Shown here in pieces: positions 38,563 through 47,665 of a DNA stretch of 64,000 nucleotides (position 1 is the first letter of the stretch; every line of letters begins with the position of its first letter). The notes under the pieces were generated by a model. That model saw only the letters and a list, made by a program, of their open reading frames with translations. It had not been told where the DNA came from and did no database searches. Origin of the DNA: Azoarcus sp. Aa7 (lineage in GTDB: Bacteria; Pseudomonadota; Gammaproteobacteria; Burkholderiales; Rhodocyclaceae); NCBI RefSeq assembly GCF_014822185.1, contig NZ_QVLR01000060.1:1-64000 (forward strand), in the 5' to 3' direction. Both the position numbers and the translations under genes were made by a program.

Positions 38563-39357
38563 TCACGCGAAGACCTTGAAGCGGCGCGCGCTGCGGGTGC
38601 CGAAGATCTGCGGATCCTGCGGCAGGCGCGTGGAGGGCAGGTAGTTGCGGATTTCCTTGAACCAGTGCTCGTAGGTCGCCGTCGCCGGCAGGTTCTTCAG
38701 CGTCTTCAACGCATAGAAGGTGAAGGCGCCGTTGGGGCGGCCGTTGAAGCTCGTGTCCCAGCTGAACTGCGTGTCGAGGCACCCCGCGAGCAGCAGGTCG
38801 CCACCGGCGCGCGTAAAGCCGCCGGACAGCCGCGCCGGGCGCACCGTGTCCGCGGGCAGGGCTTCGCGCTTCATCCACACGGACGGGGGCAGGAAGCGGG
38901 CGCGCGGCATGCCGGGGTCGAGATCGCTCTCGTCGCCGCGCGTGACGGTGCCGGAGTGGCAGCTGTCGGAGATGAGCACGATGCGCACGCCGCCGGCACG
39001 CCGGTTGAAGAGGTCGTGCAGCTCGTCGTCGAGCAGCACGTTGCCGCTGTCGATGTCCCACGGGCACAAGGCCTCGTCGCGCGCGTCGGGCTCGTCGCCG
39101 TCGGTGTCGGCCAGCCAGGTGCCGTGGCCGGAATAGGTGAGCACGATCGTGTCGCCCTTCGCCGCGCCGGTGACGAGGGTGTCGATGGCCTGCACCATCG
39201 CCGCCTTGGTCGCCGCCGAATCGAGCAGGCGCGTCACCGAGAAGCCGCGTTCGGTGAGGGCGGCGGCCCAGTCGCTGGCGTCATTGACGCAGCCGGAGAG
39301 GTCGCTGTCGGTGCCGGGGTAGTTGTTGATGCCGATGCAGAGCGCGCGTCTTGCCAC
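38563..39357 (-). CDS. Metacaspase-like caspase-family protease
   Basis: A 264-residue peptidase C14 (metacaspase type). The dyad is present: His78 in LTYSGHGTW and Cys133 in ISDSCHSGT. ARRALCIGINNYPG is the typical first strand, and a GDEPDARDEALCPWD segment supplies the usual acidic specificity region. The GTG at 39357 is chosen because AAAGGAG lies eight bases upstream and homology begins there. It stands between the GH46-like gene (206-base gap) and the CHAT gene (66-base gap) on the same strand. It may process or activate the CHAT protein, or be activated by it. Confidence 0.9.
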   Translation of the reverse strand: MARRALCIGINNYPGTDSDLSGCVNDASDWAAALTERGFSVTRLLDSAATKAAMVQAIDTLVTGAAKGDTIVLTYSGHGTWLADTDGDEPDARDEALCPWDIDSGNVLLDDELHDLFNRRAGGVRIVLISDSCHSGTVTRGDESDLDPGMPRARFLPPSVWMKREALPADTVRPARLSGGFTRAGGDLLLAGCLDTQFSWDTSFNGRPNGAFTFYALKTLKNLPATATYEHWFKEIRNYLPSTRLPQDPQIFGTRSARRFKVFA

Positions 39358-39522
39358 GAGATTCTCCTTTGGATACGGAGCATCCCCGCCTCCCGCGGCG
39401 GCCCCTTGCCGGGCGCATTTCGGAGCGATGCGGACGACTTCAGGCACAACCTTGCTGTCGGGGCATGCGGGCTGCCGCTGCCGGGACGGAGCGGTGCCGC
39501 GCAATTATTCTGTTTAATTATC

Positions 39523-39551
39523 TGTGTAGAGCCCGCTCACGCATTTGTCAA
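39523..39551 (-). promoter_or_regulatory. Candidate promoter for metacaspase and CHAT genes
   Basis: On the minus strand TTGACA (39551-39546) is followed after 17 bases by TACACA (39528-39523), a perfect -35 with a weak -10; an AT-rich TAATTA lies just beyond. TTTGACAAA also occurs a second time at 39561-39569, over the end of the upstream gene, giving a tandem repeat spaced 16 bases that could be a regulator site. The leader to the GTG start would be about 160 bases. Confidence 0.4.
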
Positions 39552-39563
39552 ACTGCGCCTTTG

Positions 39564-40514
39564 TCAAACCGTAACGTCGTCGAACGAGCACAGCCGTGCG
39601 ACCTGGGCGACGTCCGCGACGCCGGTGGCGGGAAGGCCGTTCTTCGCCTGCCAGGCCTTGATGCAACGGGCGCTGGTCTGGCCGAAGAGGCCGTCGGCCT
39701 TGATGTCTACGCCGCGCAGCGACAGGCCCAGCTGCATGCGGCGCACGTCGAGCCCGCGCATGATGGGCGAGCCGACCGACAGAGGGCGCGAACCCGGGGC
39801 CGGTCCGTCGAAGCAGCCCGGGGGCAGGGCGGCCAAGGTCGCGGGCGAAATCTCGGCGCTGCGTACGACCAGCGGCAGCTCGAGGTTCCAGAAGCCTTGG
39901 TCGATCAGGCGCTGGAAGGCATCCATGCGATACACCGTCGGGCGCAGGTCGGCGCGCGCGTGGCCGGCGAGCCAGGCGCGCCGCGTCGCCACGTAGCCGG
40001 CGATCCATTTCTGCTCGCCCGCGTCGGCCACGCTGCCGTGCGCCGCGTTGCAGCGGTCGCGCATCGCCTTCCACGCGCCGTGCACGAAACTGTCATACAC
40101 CACGGCGCAGCCCAGCGGCGAGGCGACGCCTTCGCGGGCGGCCGCGCGCATCGCGGGCTGCCAGTAGTTCTCGTCGAAGAAGGCGTCCTGCACGTCGCGC
40201 ATCACCGCGTCGTCGGCGCCGGCGCGCAGGATGTTGTGCAGTGCGTTGTCGTTGTCCAGAGCGAGGTCGACGGCGTCGAAGCGCGGCAGGTAGCGGTCGA
40301 GCAGGGGGGCGAATTCGGCGCCGGGCGTACTGCAGTACTGGCGCAGCAGCTTGGCGAGGTTGCCCGAGCCGAGCGTCGTCTGCGAGCGCCCGTAGGTGAG
40401 GTGGCCGGTGTCGCCGCGGATGATCGTGACCATGCCGTAGTCGCCCAGCGCCTGTCCGGTCTCGAAAAGATTCACGATGCTCTCGGCGGTCTTCTTCTGC
40501 GTGGCTGTCAGCAT
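39564..40514 (-). CDS. GH46 chitosanase-like hydrolase with peptidoglycan-binding domain
   Basis: A 316-residue protein. Residues 1-230 resemble GH46 chitosanases: ESIVNLFETG places a possible general-acid Glu at 18, and IIRGDTGHLTYGRSQ places Asp at 35, a spacing like that of known GH46 enzymes. Residues about 235-300 form a PG_binding_1-like domain (MQLGLSLRGVDIKADGLFG and AWQAKNGLPATG). No signal peptide or membrane segment is visible, which is odd for a wall-directed enzyme and suggests release by lysis or a dedicated secretion path. First of three same-strand genes with the metacaspase and CHAT protein. Its substrate may be chitosan-like or peptidoglycan glycan. Confidence 0.75.
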   Translation of the reverse strand: MLTATQKKTAESIVNLFETGQALGDYGMVTIIRGDTGHLTYGRSQTTLGSGNLAKLLRQYCSTPGAEFAPLLDRYLPRFDAVDLALDNDNALHNILRAGADDAVMRDVQDAFFDENYWQPAMRAAAREGVASPLGCAVVYDSFVHGAWKAMRDRCNAAHGSVADAGEQKWIAGYVATRRAWLAGHARADLRPTVYRMDAFQRLIDQGFWNLELPLVVRSAEISPATLAALPPGCFDGPAPGSRPLSVGSPIMRGLDVRRMQLGLSLRGVDIKADGLFGQTSARCIKAWQAKNGLPATGVADVAQVARLCSFDDVTV

Positions 40515-40608
40515 GGGTTCGACTCCTGTCGTCGGGGAAACTCGCGGGGGGAAGATAGGTGAGTGCGGTGCTCCTGCCCTGAATGGGCCGCCGGAGGCGA
40601 TGCGGCGC

Positions 40609-43600
40609 TCAGCCGCCGGGATCGCTCCGGTCGTCGAAACAGTCGATCAGCGCGATCACCAGGTTGCGCGATGCGGTGCGGAACTTCAGGCCGGCGAGCG
40701 CGCGGCGCGCCGAGGTCTGATAGCCATGGTTATAGTCTGCGACGATCTGGCCCGCCAGCTTGTGGAAGGCCTTGTGCATGCGCGCGAGATGCGCGAGGCG
40801 GTCGGCGGGCAGGGCATCGTTGCCGTCGATCCATTGGCCCAGCTGGCACAGGCTCACCGAGCTCGCTTCGGAATCTTCCAGCGCGTCGGCGGCGGACCGC
40901 CCGCTGACATAGGTGTTGAGCCGCTTGCGCCAGCCGAGGTGTGCCTCGATGGCCTGCTTCAGGTCCAGACCGTGCCGCTTCCAGCCTTCCCGTTCCAGGA
41001 ACGCGGCCAGATCGGGCGAACGTTCGCCGAGCAGCCGGCGCAGCCAGCCGTCGACGTCGAGGTCGTCGCGGCGCAATGCGGTGAGCAGGCGCGACTCTTC
41101 CGGGTCGAGATGGTCGACCGAGGGCAGCAGGAAGTGCTTCTGCAGCATCGCCTCGAACTCCTCGGGCGGCAGCGGCTTGCCGATGAGGTAGCCCTGCAGG
41201 AAGTCGCAGCCGAGTTCGCGCAGGAAGCTTACCTGCTCGTCGGTCTCGACGCCTTCCGCGGTGACGTGCAGTCCGAGGCTGTGGGCCATGTTGATGATGG
41301 CCTCGACGAGATGCGCGTCGTTGCGGTCATCCGGGCAGTCGTTGATGAAGCTGCGGTCGATCTTGACGATGTCGACGGGGAAGCGCTTGAGGTAGGACAG
41401 CGACGAGAAGCCGGTGCCGAAGTCGTCGAGCGCGTAGCCGATGCCCAGCGCCTTGATGTCGCGCATGCGCGCCTCCATCGATTCGCTGCCGCCCATCAGC
41501 ACCGACTCGGTGATCTCGACCATCAGGCTGCCGCGGTCCATGCCGAATTCCGTCAGCACGCTGGCGACCAGGTCGGGCAGTCCGGCTTCGCGGAACTGCA
41601 CGCCGGACATGTTCACCGCCAGTCGCGGCGTCCCATGCCCCTGTTCGCGCCAGGCCCGGGACTGGCGCGCGGCCTCGCGCAACGCCCATTCGCCGATGCC
41701 GATGATGAGGCCGCTGTCCTCGGCCACGGGGATGAACTCCAGCGGCGACACCGGACCGCGCGTGGGGTGAATCCACCGGATCAGCGCCTCGGCGCCGACC
41801 AGTTCGCCGCTGTCGGTATCGACGATGGGCTGGTAGTGCAGCGAGAAGGCCTGCTGTTCGAGCGCGATGCGCAGGTCCGCCTCGAGCTTCATGCGCGCGA
41901 GCGCGTCGCTCTGCATGTCGCGGGCGTAGAACTGGAAGCGGTTCTTGCCGGCCTGCTTGGACTTGTACATCGCGATGTCGGCGTTGCGGAACAGCGCCTG
42001 CAGGTCCTCGCCGTCGTCCGGGTAGACGGTGATGCCGACGCTGCCCGACATGCGGTGCTGCATGCCGCCCAGCGAGAACGGATCGCGCAGCACGCTGACG
42101 ATCTTCTCGGCGATCGCGTTCAGGTCGTCGGGTTCGGCGAGGTCGTGCACCACGATCGTGAACTCGTCGCCGCCGAAGCGCGCCACGGTGTCCTGCTCGC
42201 GCACGCAGAAGGTCAGGCGGCGCGCGACTTCGACCAGCAGTTCGTCGCCGGTATCGTGCCCCAGCGTGTCGTTGATCCACTTGAAGCCGTCCAGGTCGAT
42301 GAACAGCAGGCCGACGTGGGCGCGGTTGCGCCGCGCATGCGTCATCGCCTGGTCGAGTCGGTCCTGCAGCAGGCTGCGGTTGGCGAGCTTGGTCAGCGGG
42401 TCGAAGTTGGCCTGGCGCCAGATGGCCTCCTCCTGCTGCTTGCGCTGGGTGATGTCGTTGAACAGCGAAATGTAGCCGGTGACGGCACCGCGGTCGTCGT
42501 AGATGGCCGAGATCGTCTGCCACTGCGGATAGATCTCGCCGTTCTTGCGCCGGTTCCAGATCTCGGATTCCCAGCGGCCCTCGTGGGTCAGCGAATCCCA
42601 CATGTTCGCGTAGTAGGTCTCGTCGTGGCGCCCGGAGGCGAGCACCGAAGGCTTGCGTCCGAGCACCTCCTCGGCGGCGTAGCCGGTGATCGCGGTGAAC
42701 GCCGGATTGACGGCCGTGATCAACACATTCGCGTCGGTGGTCATGATCCCCTGGCTCGACGCGTTGAACACCACCATCGCCTGCTTCATGCGGGTTTCGA
42801 TGCGCTTGCGCTCGGTGACGTCCTGCATGCTCAGCTGCAGCAGCGTGCGGTCGCGATGGCGGAAGCTCATGCAGCGGATCTCGGCGTCCCACTCCTCGCC
42901 GTCCGGGCGGCGGTTGCGCCACTCGAACACGCTCACGCGCGTGTCCAGGCAGCGCGAGAGCTGGTCGTTGCCGGCCTCGCCCGACGGGCGCCCGTCCGGT
43001 TGCACCGGCGCGGCCAGGTCGAGCGGGGAGCGGCCGATCATGCTGCGCCGGTCCGGGTAGCCGCACAGCGCCGCCGCCGCGTCGTTGCAGTCGATGAAGC
43101 GGCGCGTGCCGGGGTCCAGGATCGCCTGCGCGATGTGCGAATGCTCGAACAGGGTCTTGTTGTACGACTCGCTGTCGACCAGCGCCTGCATCGCCTCCTT
43201 CGGCGCCGAAACGTCGTTCATCACGCCGACGAACTGCCGTGGCTCGCCGCCGGGGGCGAGGACCGGCGCGATGCGCAGGTCGCTCCAGTACAGCTCGCCG
43301 TTCTTGCGGCGGTTGAGGAGCTCGCCCTGCCAGCTCTCGCCCCGCAGGATCACCCTCCACAAGTCCTCATACAACTCGTGCGGCGTCTTGCCGGAGCGGA
43401 ACAGCGCCGGCGTTTGCCCAAGGGCTTCGCGCGCGGGGTAGCCGGTGATGCGCGAGAACGCCGGGTTCGTGTATTCGATCGCGGCGGAGCGGTCGGTGAT
43501 GATGATGCCCGAGGTGCTCGCATCGACCGCCACCTTGTACAGGTGAAGACGGTGCGCGGCGCGGCGGCGCTGCTCCAGCAGCACGCCGGCCAGCACGATC

Positions 43601-44652
43601 AGCAGCATCGCGATGATCTCGACGTGCATGTGCAGCAGCGTCGTCCAGCCCAGCGCGGAGCGGTCGACCACGTGATATATCGTCCATGGCGCGTTCTTCA
43701 GGCGAACGCCCGCCAGCAGCCAGCCCTCGTGCTCGCCGTAGCCGGTTGTCGCGACGTCGACGAACTGCGGAAGGTGGCCGGAGAGTTCGCGTGGCAGCGT
43801 GCGGTCGACGAGGCGGACTTCCGAATCACCCGGTTTCACGATTTCGGGATCGGCAATCAGCTGGCCCTGCTCGTTGGTGACGAACATGCGGCCGATCTCC
43901 ATGCCGGGGCCGGCGAGGTAGCCATTCAGGGTCGCGAGCGTGATGTCGAGCGCGATGATGGCGCGGAAGCGGCCCGCTTCATCGTACACCGGCGCCGTCA
44001 CCGAACTCATCATGCCCTTGCCCGCTTCGTCGACGTAGGCCTCGCTCCATTGCAGCGCGCGATCCGGATTGTTCTCCGGTGCGGCGCGCGTGACGACCGG
44101 GTGCGTGAGCATCTCGTCGCGCCAGCTCAGATACTTCCACTGCGCATCGAGTGGATAGACGCTGACGAAGCCCGCGCGCGACGTGTAGTACACCCACGCC
44201 GCCTGCGGAACGTTCTCGCGTACGCGCTGGAACACGGGAATCAGGTGCAGCGCAACCTCGATCTCGCGTTCCATCGGCGCGGGAAGGGCGGCGGGATCGC
44301 CGCGGCCGAAGACGTAAGCGCCGAGGCCGGGCGGCAGATCTTCCGGGATGCGCGTCGTCGCGAACAGGCCGGGTTCGGGGAACGCCGCGAACGCCTCGCG
44401 CAGCGGGCTGCGCGCATGGACGACCTCGTCGCGCAGCGCACGTTCCGCCTCCACGCGCAGCATCGCGACGTGGTCGGTGCCGGATTTCGCCGTGGCATCG
44501 AGCGCACCGCTCATGGCCTGCAGGCTCTCGCCGGAAAGGCGTAGCGCCGCGGCGACGCGGAAGGACCACAGTTCGTAGAAGCCGACGCTCGCGAACCCGA
44601 TCACGGCGGCGTACGCGATGAGCACGACCCGGTTGAGCTGCGGAGCTTTCAC
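40609..44652 (-). CDS. Membrane PAS-GGDEF-EAL-CZB c-di-GMP signalling protein
   Basis: A 1347-residue sensor. A transmembrane helix at the N-terminus, a periplasmic Cache-type domain of about 280 residues and a second helix (IIAMLLIVLAGVLL) come first. Three PAS domains follow, with RRKNGELYWSDLRIAP and RRKNGEIYPQWQTISA typical of PAS/PAC. The GGDEF domain is intact (ARFGGDEFTIV, about residue 824), as is the EAL domain (GAEALIRWIHP, about 954; DDFGTGFSSLSYL). The C-terminal 150 residues match a zinc-binding CZB domain: an AHLGWRKRL His, CQLGQWI Cys and HKAFHKLA histidines. It may thus make and degrade c-di-GMP in response to periplasmic ligands and cytoplasmic zinc. Confidence 0.9.
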   Translation of the reverse strand: MKAPQLNRVVLIAYAAVIGFASVGFYELWSFRVAAALRLSGESLQAMSGALDATAKSGTDHVAMLRVEAERALRDEVVHARSPLREAFAAFPEPGLFATTRIPEDLPPGLGAYVFGRGDPAALPAPMEREIEVALHLIPVFQRVRENVPQAAWVYYTSRAGFVSVYPLDAQWKYLSWRDEMLTHPVVTRAAPENNPDRALQWSEAYVDEAGKGMMSSVTAPVYDEAGRFRAIIALDITLATLNGYLAGPGMEIGRMFVTNEQGQLIADPEIVKPGDSEVRLVDRTLPRELSGHLPQFVDVATTGYGEHEGWLLAGVRLKNAPWTIYHVVDRSALGWTTLLHMHVEIIAMLLIVLAGVLLEQRRRAAHRLHLYKVAVDASTSGIIITDRSAAIEYTNPAFSRITGYPAREALGQTPALFRSGKTPHELYEDLWRVILRGESWQGELLNRRKNGELYWSDLRIAPVLAPGGEPRQFVGVMNDVSAPKEAMQALVDSESYNKTLFEHSHIAQAILDPGTRRFIDCNDAAAALCGYPDRRSMIGRSPLDLAAPVQPDGRPSGEAGNDQLSRCLDTRVSVFEWRNRRPDGEEWDAEIRCMSFRHRDRTLLQLSMQDVTERKRIETRMKQAMVVFNASSQGIMTTDANVLITAVNPAFTAITGYAAEEVLGRKPSVLASGRHDETYYANMWDSLTHEGRWESEIWNRRKNGEIYPQWQTISAIYDDRGAVTGYISLFNDITQRKQQEEAIWRQANFDPLTKLANRSLLQDRLDQAMTHARRNRAHVGLLFIDLDGFKWINDTLGHDTGDELLVEVARRLTFCVREQDTVARFGGDEFTIVVHDLAEPDDLNAIAEKIVSVLRDPFSLGGMQHRMSGSVGITVYPDDGEDLQALFRNADIAMYKSKQAGKNRFQFYARDMQSDALARMKLEADLRIALEQQAFSLHYQPIVDTDSGELVGAEALIRWIHPTRGPVSPLEFIPVAEDSGLIIGIGEWALREAARQSRAWREQGHGTPRLAVNMSGVQFREAGLPDLVASVLTEFGMDRGSLMVEITESVLMGGSESMEARMRDIKALGIGYALDDFGTGFSSLSYLKRFPVDIVKIDRSFINDCPDDRNDAHLVEAIINMAHSLGLHVTAEGVETDEQVSFLRELGCDFLQGYLIGKPLPPEEFEAMLQKHFLLPSVDHLDPEESRLLTALRRDDLDVDGWLRRLLGERSPDLAAFLEREGWKRHGLDLKQAIEAHLGWRKRLNTYVSGRSAADALEDSEASSVSLCQLGQWIDGNDALPADRLAHLARMHKAFHKLAGQIVADYNHGYQTSARRALAGLKFRTASRNLVIALIDCFDDRSDPGG

Positions 44653-44808
44653 ACGCCACCTGATTCGCTGGGGGAACGAACAATCCCTTCAAATCTAACG
44701 TATTACGGAGACGGGAAGATGCGAAATGACGATCGGGCACCCAATTTCTCACGAATCGGATGCGGGAGACGGCTATCGGCTGCTGCGATCGCGTCCGGGA
44801 GCCGAAGC

Positions 44809-45243
44809 TCAGCGCGTCAGGCCGGCGTTGTCGACGGTGCGCTCGACGATGCGGCGCAGCAGGGCGCGCGCGAACTCGCCGGCGGGCGATTGCAGCGCCG
44901 GCGGGCGTGTGGCCAGGAATACCGTGCGCGGCCGGCCGGGCAGCGTGTACAGCGCCACCGTCATCGGGCACAGCGCGATGTTGCGCACGTCCTCCGCGAT
45001 CATGCGGCCCGAGACCTGCGCGCTGCAGAAAGAAAAGATCTCCGCCTCGCCGTAGAAGTCCGCGCGGTGGCCGAGATCCGGCGCCGTGCGCGCGAGCATC
45101 TCGCCGAACGGGCTCACCGCCGGCGGCGCCAGCCCCTCGTCGACGAAGGCGTCGAGCAGCGCTGCGCGGGCGTCCGCGTAGGCGAGCGGTTGCAGCTCGC
45201 GCACGACGATGTCGTCCGCGGCCCGCGCCACGGTGCCGCCCAT
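44809..45243 (-). CDS. DUF302 protein, start unclear
   Basis: A DUF302 protein of unknown function: the core FCSAQVSGRMIAEDVRNIALC and MTVALYTLPG with FLATRPPAL are family-typical. The only canonical start is the ATG at 45243, but the residues just before it in frame (LVRAGLVFFVAALL) are clearly the hydrophobic core of a signal peptide ending MGGTVARAAD. No ATG, GTG or TTG occurs in frame for more than 100 bases upstream; only a CTG at 45351 overlapping the TonB receptor stop, or an ATT before it, could serve. The gene may use a rare start, be read by coupled reinitiation, or be damaged. It is directly downstream of the TonB receptor. Confidence 0.65.
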   Translation of the reverse strand: MGGTVARAADDIVVRELQPLAYADARAALLDAFVDEGLAPPAVSPFGEMLARTAPDLGHRADFYGEAEIFSFCSAQVSGRMIAEDVRNIALCPMTVALYTLPGRPRTVFLATRPPALQSPAGEFARALLRRIVERTVDNAGLTR

Positions 45244-45305
45244 GAGCAGGGCCGCGACGAAAAAAACGAGCCCCGCCCGAACGAGCCGGGCAGGGCGGAA
45301 GCGGA

Positions 45306-45335
45306 CGCCGCGAAGGAGGTCGCCGCGAAGGAGGA
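45306..45335. repeat. 15-base tandem duplication
   Basis: CGCCGCGAAGGAGGT (45306-45320) is repeated immediately as CGCCGCGAAGGAGGA (45321-45335), 14 of 15 identical. It lies between the TonB receptor stop and the DUF302 signal sequence. Being a multiple of three it keeps the frame, reading LLRGD/LLRGV on the minus strand. It may have displaced or replaced a start region. Confidence 0.75.
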
Positions 45336-45347
45336 GTACGGGGCCGG

Positions 45348-47507
45348 TCAGAATCGGTAGCTCGTCTTGATGCCCGCGTACACGCTGCGGGTCGGGCCGG
45401 GTTCATAGAAGCGGTCGTTGCCGTCGCCGACGATCACCGAGGCGACGTGTTCCTTGTCGAACAGGTTATCCACGCGCACCATCTCCTGGAAGGTCCAGTT
45501 CCCCGAACGCTGCTCGGCGGTCAGGCGCAGGTTCGCCAGCGTATAGCCCGGTGCAGCGCGCTTGGCATTGGTGTCCTCGACGTAGACCTTGCCCCGGTGC
45601 AGGACTTCCACGGCGCCAGCCAGGCCTTCGCGCGGCTTCCATTCCAGTTCGGCATAGGCCGACAGCGCGGGGATGCCGGGGATGCGCTTGCCGTCCTCGA
45701 CCAGGCGGCCGCCGGCGACGAAGGCGTCGTCGTAGACCGCGTGCAGTCTCGTCACCGACATCCGCCCGCGCCAATTGCGCGAGAACTCCGTATCGGCCGC
45801 GAGCTCGATGCCCTGGCGCAGCGTCGAGCCGGCGTTCTTGAACACCGTGCGCCCGCCCAAGGCGCTGTCCACGACCAGTTCGTCCTTCGTGCGGATCTCG
45901 AACAGGGCCACGTTCACTCGCGTGTTCTCGCCGACGAAGGCCTTCGCCCCGAGTTCGTACTGCTTGCTGGTGGCGGGCTTCAGGCCGAAGTTGAAACCGT
46001 CCGTCGAGGTCGTGCCGGAATAGGAGAGCTCCGTCAGCGTCGGCGTCTCGAAGCCGCGCGCCGCGCTCGCGTACAGGTTCACCACCGGGCTCAGGTGATA
46101 GACGATGCCCAGCGCCGGAGTCGTCTTGCGATAGCGGATGTCGCCGCTGTCGTCCGGGTTGCCGGCCACGATGTACTTGTCGTCCACCTCGAACTTCACG
46201 TCGCTGTGGCGCAGCCCCGCCTGCAGCGTCCACTTGTCGAGCTTCCAGCTGCCCTGCACGTAAGGATCGACGCTCGTCACCGTGTCGGTCTCGTTCCTGC
46301 GCAGCCGCCCCTTCACCCCCACCGCGGTCGGAGTGATGGCGCTGCCGAGGAAGTTCTCGAAGCCCTTGCGCGCATCCTCCGAGCGGTCGTAATCGACGCC
46401 CGCCGTCAGCGTCAGCTCGCCGGGGCCTGCCGTCAGCGTGTGCGTCCAGCGCGCGCCGAGGCCGTGGAAACTGCGGTCGAAGTCGATGACTCCGCCCGAA
46501 TGGCGCGGCCGCGTCACGATGTTCTGGACGGCTGTCGGAATCGCCTGGAATTGCGTCACGCTGCGTTCGCCCGCATACGCCGACAGGTGCAGTCGTCCCG
46601 CGCCGAAGCGCCGTTCGTAGGTCGCTCCGCCCTGGCGGTGATCGATGCTCTTGCGGGTGTTGAAGGTCTCCGCCACGCTTTCGACGTCCCGCGGATCGTC
46701 CTTGAACGTACCCCAAGTCAGGCCAAGCGGATCGTCGGTATCGTCCTGCCGCAGCGCGTTCGCCACCAGCATCAGCCTGCTGTCCTCGTCGGGGCGGAAC
46801 AGCAGCTTGCCGAAGAGCTGATCGCGTGTCGCGGCGCTGTGGTCGCGGTAGCCATCGGTATCGAAGCGCGACGCATCGACGACATAACCCACGCCGTTCT
46901 TATCGCCTTCCGCGCCGACGTCCACCTTGGTCGTGCCCCACGAACCGCCCAGCACCCCGCCGCGCAGCGTCGGCGCACCCTTCGGGTCGCGCGAAAACAG
47001 CTGGATCACGCCCCCGGCATGGTTGCCGTACACGGTCGAGAAGGGCCCGCGCATCACCTCGATGCGTTCGGCCGTGTCGAGGTTGAAGGTCGCCGCCTGG
47101 CCCTGGCCGTCCGGCGTGCTGGCCGGGATGCCGTCGGCGATCAGCTTCACCCCGCGCACGCCGAAGGCCGCCCGGCTGCCGAAGCCGCGCACCGAAATCT
47201 GCAGGTCCTGCGCGTAGTTCTGGCGGTTCTGCACCACCAGCCCCGGCACCCCCGCGAGCGCCTCGGACGCATTCACGCCGAGATTGCCCGCCTGCACCGC
47301 CTGCATGTCGACCGCATCCACGGAGAAGGGCAGGTCGAAGCTCTCGGCCTCGACGCGGCTGCCCGTGACGACCACCGGGTTCAGGATCGGCGTCGGCTCC
47401 GCGGCCCGTACGGTGGATGCCCCCACACAGGCGAGCAGCGCCAGGGGAAGCGGCCGAAGCCGGGTGCGCGGGGAGGGAGCGGGCGATTTGCGGGTGGAAG
47501 CGAACAT
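45348..47507 (-). CDS. TonB-dependent outer-membrane receptor
   Basis: A 719-residue gated porin for iron chelates or another scarce nutrient. A signal peptide of about 35 residues ends STVRAAE. The plug follows (NPVVVTGSRVEAESFDLPFS, VRGFGSRAAFGVRGVKLIAD, ERIEVMRGPFSTVYGNHAGG), then a 22-strand barrel ending in aromatic YRF, the usual BamA signal. No ligand can be read from the sequence. The DUF302 gene follows directly. No Fur box was convincingly identified upstream. Confidence 0.93.
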   Translation of the reverse strand: MFASTRKSPAPSPRTRLRPLPLALLACVGASTVRAAEPTPILNPVVVTGSRVEAESFDLPFSVDAVDMQAVQAGNLGVNASEALAGVPGLVVQNRQNYAQDLQISVRGFGSRAAFGVRGVKLIADGIPASTPDGQGQAATFNLDTAERIEVMRGPFSTVYGNHAGGVIQLFSRDPKGAPTLRGGVLGGSWGTTKVDVGAEGDKNGVGYVVDASRFDTDGYRDHSAATRDQLFGKLLFRPDEDSRLMLVANALRQDDTDDPLGLTWGTFKDDPRDVESVAETFNTRKSIDHRQGGATYERRFGAGRLHLSAYAGERSVTQFQAIPTAVQNIVTRPRHSGGVIDFDRSFHGLGARWTHTLTAGPGELTLTAGVDYDRSEDARKGFENFLGSAITPTAVGVKGRLRRNETDTVTSVDPYVQGSWKLDKWTLQAGLRHSDVKFEVDDKYIVAGNPDDSGDIRYRKTTPALGIVYHLSPVVNLYASAARGFETPTLTELSYSGTTSTDGFNFGLKPATSKQYELGAKAFVGENTRVNVALFEIRTKDELVVDSALGGRTVFKNAGSTLRQGIELAADTEFSRNWRGRMSVTRLHAVYDDAFVAGGRLVEDGKRIPGIPALSAYAELEWKPREGLAGAVEVLHRGKVYVEDTNAKRAAPGYTLANLRLTAEQRSGNWTFQEMVRVDNLFDKEHVASVIVGDGNDRFYEPGPTRSVYAGIKTSYRF

Positions 47508-47665
47508 GATTCCGGATCCTGTCGGTTGGAGTACGCCGCGTGTGGCGTTTGTACCAACTTTACGGACCCGCGCACAGTCCCGCGTCCAAAAGTCCGCGGA
47601 ATCGCACTACAGAAAATCATGAGACTGCACTCGGGGAACGCCTGTGCGCACCGCCGCGCGCCGCC

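Noticed and set aside
47508-47665. Riboswitch before the TonB receptor
   Set aside because: No cobalamin or thiamine riboswitch core sequence could be recognised in the 158 bases.
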